From: Sorex araneus
Taxonomy: Eukaryota; Chordata; Mammalia; Eulipotyphla; Soricidae
DNA: 64,000 nt
Assembly: GCF_027595985.1 (NCBI RefSeq)
Contig: NC_073307.1
Location: forward strand, 119,812,678 to 119,876,677
Direction of reading: 5' to 3'
The notes below the pieces were generated by a model. It did no database searches, was not told the origin of the DNA, and worked only from the letters and a program-made list of their open reading frames with translations. This document shows positions 61,226 to 64,000 of this stretch, one piece after another. The position numbers and the translations under genes are program-made. Position 1 is the stretch's first letter; the number at the start of each line of letters is the position of its first letter.

Positions 61226-62690
61226 TGCTGCTTTATTCCAAGATTCATTTGTTGACGTGGTGACTGGAGTCATAGTGCAGCTGGTAAGGCACTTGTGTTA
61301 CACACTGCCGACCCTGATTCCATTTCTAAAACTCTCTATGGTCCCCTGAGACCAGTGAGGAGTGATTCCTGAGCACTAAGCAAGGAGGATGGCCTGAGCA
61401 GAGCCGGATGCCCCAATCCCCACATGTTCATTTTAATTAGGTATTAGAATTTTCTGGGATGCTTATGGATCATCCATATAGTACAGAATAGGCTCATGTA
61501 CTCAGGAAATGTCCTCTAGTATTTTATACCCAGACACCAACAACTAATTGGATTTCACAAACGTTTATTGAACACTAGTTGCTCTTTTTATCAAGTATCA
61601 AGTACTAGAGATTTAGTATTCAATGTAGATTCAGTATTTGAATTTAGGTCAGCAGCTGTCCTGCCCCGCTGAGGCACACAGCCGGGTCTCCTGAGAGCAG
61701 GTGAGGATGAAACTCAGTACTTGCTAGGCAGGCCTTCAGGCCGGAAGTCATTGGGGTCTTTGTCACTCCTGCCCCATTCATTGGCAAATTGGTTATCCAA
61801 GGAATCTTGCAGTCCATGGCCACTGGTCCATGCTTCAAAAAGTCTCTGATTTTCAGATAAGTCTTTCTGAATCACTGGAACAAAAAAAAGATAAACCAGG
61901 GGCAGAAGAGCAATAGTCCCACCCTCACATCTCTCTCCCTTTCCAGGGAGCCAAGAAGAGAGAAGCTGTAGGATTGGCCCTGCCGGGGCATAGCCCAGCT
62001 CTGCCCACTCTGACCTCTGTGTGCTGGGAGAACAGCCCTGAGCTGTGGGTGGGACTCGCCCTCCCCACTGGCCTTATTCTGACTCTCTCAGGCACTGCCA
62101 TCTCACCTTGGGCACAGAGGAGAGTGGCAGAGGGGAAGACCACTCCCTCCACCGACACCCTGCTGACCACAGTCAGAATTTTCTGGTATTCTCACCCAAC
62201 CCTGAACCCTTACCTGATCACTTTGGCCGGCCACAATCGGCCACTGCCCCTTGGCCCATCATTATAGTTCGACCGCGGAATGGTTAATTTGCCTAAATTT
62301 CTGTAATTGTTCTTTTGCCTCTCTCTGTAGGCTCTCTGCATGTCTCTGACCGCTGGAAGGAAAACAAAGTGATGAGACCCAGACAATCACGATGTGGAGA
62401 AATACATTTAAAATGCTCCTGCCCAGATTTCAAGAGCTTGGGACAAAGCTCCTGGAAAGCAGATGAGCTTTGAAATGAAGGTCCCTTTCCCCTCCCTCTG
62501 GTTACCATTGAGAGACTCAGTACAAGACTGATTCTCTGTGTTCCCCTCTGACCCCTGTTGCTGCTTTGATGATGGCTGTGTGTTGAGTATAGACCCAACA
62601 CTTGGACTATCACCCATCTCCCCTTGGACGATGTTCTCTTAGCTCTTTGTGCCTCTGTTTCTCTGTTAAGAGATGTCTGCATCGGGGATG

Positions 62691-62885
62691 GAGCAATAGC
62701 ACATCAGATAGGGCATTTGCCTTGCACGCGGCTGAAACAGGTTCGTTTCCCAACATCCCATATGGTCCCCTGAGCACAACCAGAAGTAATTCCTGGGGGC
62801 AGAGCCAGGAGTAACTCCTGTGCGTCGCCCAGTGTAACGGAAAAAGCAAAAAAAAAAAAAAAAAAAAGAGTGAGAGAGAGAAAGA
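62691..62885 (+). repeat. SOR-type SINE, intron 2 of copy E
   Basis: GATGGAGCAATAGCACATCA head, AGAGCCAGGAGTAACTCC tail, A run, then a GAGAG tract. Orthologue of 14642-14830. Confidence 0.8.
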
Positions 62886-63339
62886 AAAATGCCTACCTCA
62901 AAGGATTAGAACATGAAAATAAAAATGAGCTTTTTTGCAGTTGAAAACTACAAAGTGGCTCATTTACATTTGAAAACTATAAAATGGCCTCACCTTATTA
63001 AAAATTCCATTAGTTTGACTGTACTACTGAGGCTGTGGCAAGAGAGGTAGGAGACGCACTTGCCCTGCACGCAGCTGACCTGCTTTGATCAGCACTACAA
63101 CAGAGATTCCCCCCAAGGTTCACTAGGACTGACACCTGAGCATAGAGCCAGGAGGAAGCCCTGAGCACAGTCAGCTGTGGCCCCACCCCATCACCAAAAA
63201 CTTTGAGTAAGAGCTAAGGAATTGGAAACCCAACTCCCAGGTTTGACAGTCACTTCAGAGAGCATCAAAATGCTTAGCTCGAAAGCCCATTAGGGGGCAG
63301 TAGGTCCTTACTTGTATTATTGAAGGAACCTCTCAGCAA

Positions 63340-63575
63340 GAGCACAGAGGGTAGGGCATTTGCCTTGCAAGTGGCCAACCTGGATTCAATTCCTCCACCC
63401 CTCGCAGAGAGCCCGGCAAGCTACCAACAGTATCTCGCCCACAGGGCAGAGCCTGGCAGGCTACCCTTGGCGTATTTGATGTGCCAAAAGTAGTAACAAG
63501 TCTCACAATGGAGATGTGACTGGTGCACGCTCGAGCATATCAATGAGCAACAAAATGGTAGTGACAGTGATATAA
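63340..63575 (+). repeat. Long-type SINE, intron 2 of copy E
   Basis: GGGTAGGGCATTTGCCTTGC head, GCAGAGCCTGGCAGGCTACC middle, GTGCACGCTCGAGCATATC end; matches 15300-15530 of B. Confidence 0.8.
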
Positions 63576-64000
63576 GGAACAAGCACTTCTGAATTCCAAC
63601 TCTCATCCTCAATCCTGTTAGAAGCTGGGAGCCCAACTTTATGTGCCCTGGGGCCTACAGGTATCCAGATAAGAGGGAAAAATAACTGGTAAAATGCTGG
63701 GATAAAATCCTTACTCAGGGCTGAAGTGATAGTACTGTGAGGAGGGTGCTCTCCTTGTATGTGGTCAACCTGGTTAGGTTTCCAGTATCCCATATTCGAC
63801 CCACTCGCCCCCGAACCACCAGGATTAATTTCTGAGTGCAGAGCCAGGAGTATCCCCTGATAATCACTGCATGTAAACTCCCCGGCCCCAGCCAAAAAAA
63901 AAAAAAAGCAAAAAAAAAAAATCGGAACTCCTTGTCTATCCAGGGAGGTACGGTGTCCTCTGCTATGGTAATTAGAGGGGACAGCCTGGTTACACACCCA

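Larger units (their letters stand above)
61550..64000 (-). pseudogene. SAA: SAA copy E: partial gene, 5' part outside window
   Basis: Exon 3 (62214-62352, 139 nt) is open all through and ends in PAKVI like the intact copy, not in the TAG of A, B and C. It has lost the hallmark W (DMQRAYRE). Exon 4 (61714-61874, 161 nt) has the same 2-nt shortfall as B and stops at TGA after SDSERLI. If spliced normally it would give an SAA of roughly 80 residues without the C-terminal helix and tail. Exon 2 should start about 25 nt beyond the right edge. Poly(A) signal 61564-61569. Most likely a pseudogene. Confidence 0.83.

Overview
The window is mammalian nuclear DNA, almost certainly from a red-toothed shrew (Sorex, probably S. 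araneus). The basis is the dominant tRNA-derived SINE, which has a box-A-like TAGCACAGCGGG and a box-B-like GGTTCGATTCC and matches the shrew SOR type. Shrew-style L1 3' ends and a fragment resembling the nematode-type RTE element reported from the common shrew point the same way. None of the long bacterial-style reading frames is a real gene; genes here are split into small exons.

The window is a tandem array of serum amyloid A (SAA) loci. Five SAA copies lie on the minus strand, named A to E here: A about 5.0-8.5 kb, B 13.5-17.0 kb, C 27.0-30.6 kb, D 44.6-48.7 kb, E 61.5 kb to the right edge. Each has the family's four-exon layout: non-coding exon 1, signal-peptide exon 2, 139-bp exon 3, and exon 4 with stop and 3' UTR. 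Only copy D is intact. It has canonical splice sites, a 91+139+163 nt coding sequence (130 codons) and a compact acute-phase promoter (C/EBP, NF-kB, TATA). A, B and C carry stop codons in exon 3. A, B and E share a frameshifted exon 4 that stops after about seven codons. A has also lost its promoter at a rearrangement. B and C keep the promoter and could still be transcribed.

Upstream of copies B, C and D, on the opposite strand, sits a second SAA-type promoter (about 21.8, 38.4 and 55.0 kb) with a perfect GGGACTTTCC kB site. No SAA coding exon follows it and its TATA region is degraded. This looks like the relic of a head-to-head gene pair, as in the human SAA1/SAA2 arrangement, that lost its plus-strand body before the array was amplified.

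Between genes each unit carries the same ordered set of landmarks: a (GAAA)n tract in A, D and E, old SINEs, a CpG-rich block with a G-quadruplex motif, an L1 3' fragment, the SAA gene, more SINEs, a 5'-inverted (twin-primed) L1 and the orphan promoter. Copy-specific insertions with target-site duplications give relative dates: two SINEs in B, a SINE and a nested L1 in D, a composite L1 in C, and a SINE shared by A and E. Bases 1 to about 3,890 are nearly identical to 56,530 to about 60,465, after which E switches to resembling B, a sign of recent unequal exchange, conversion, or an assembly join. Copy D also holds a polyadenylated retrocopy in intron 2 fused to an inverted copy of nearby intron sequence.
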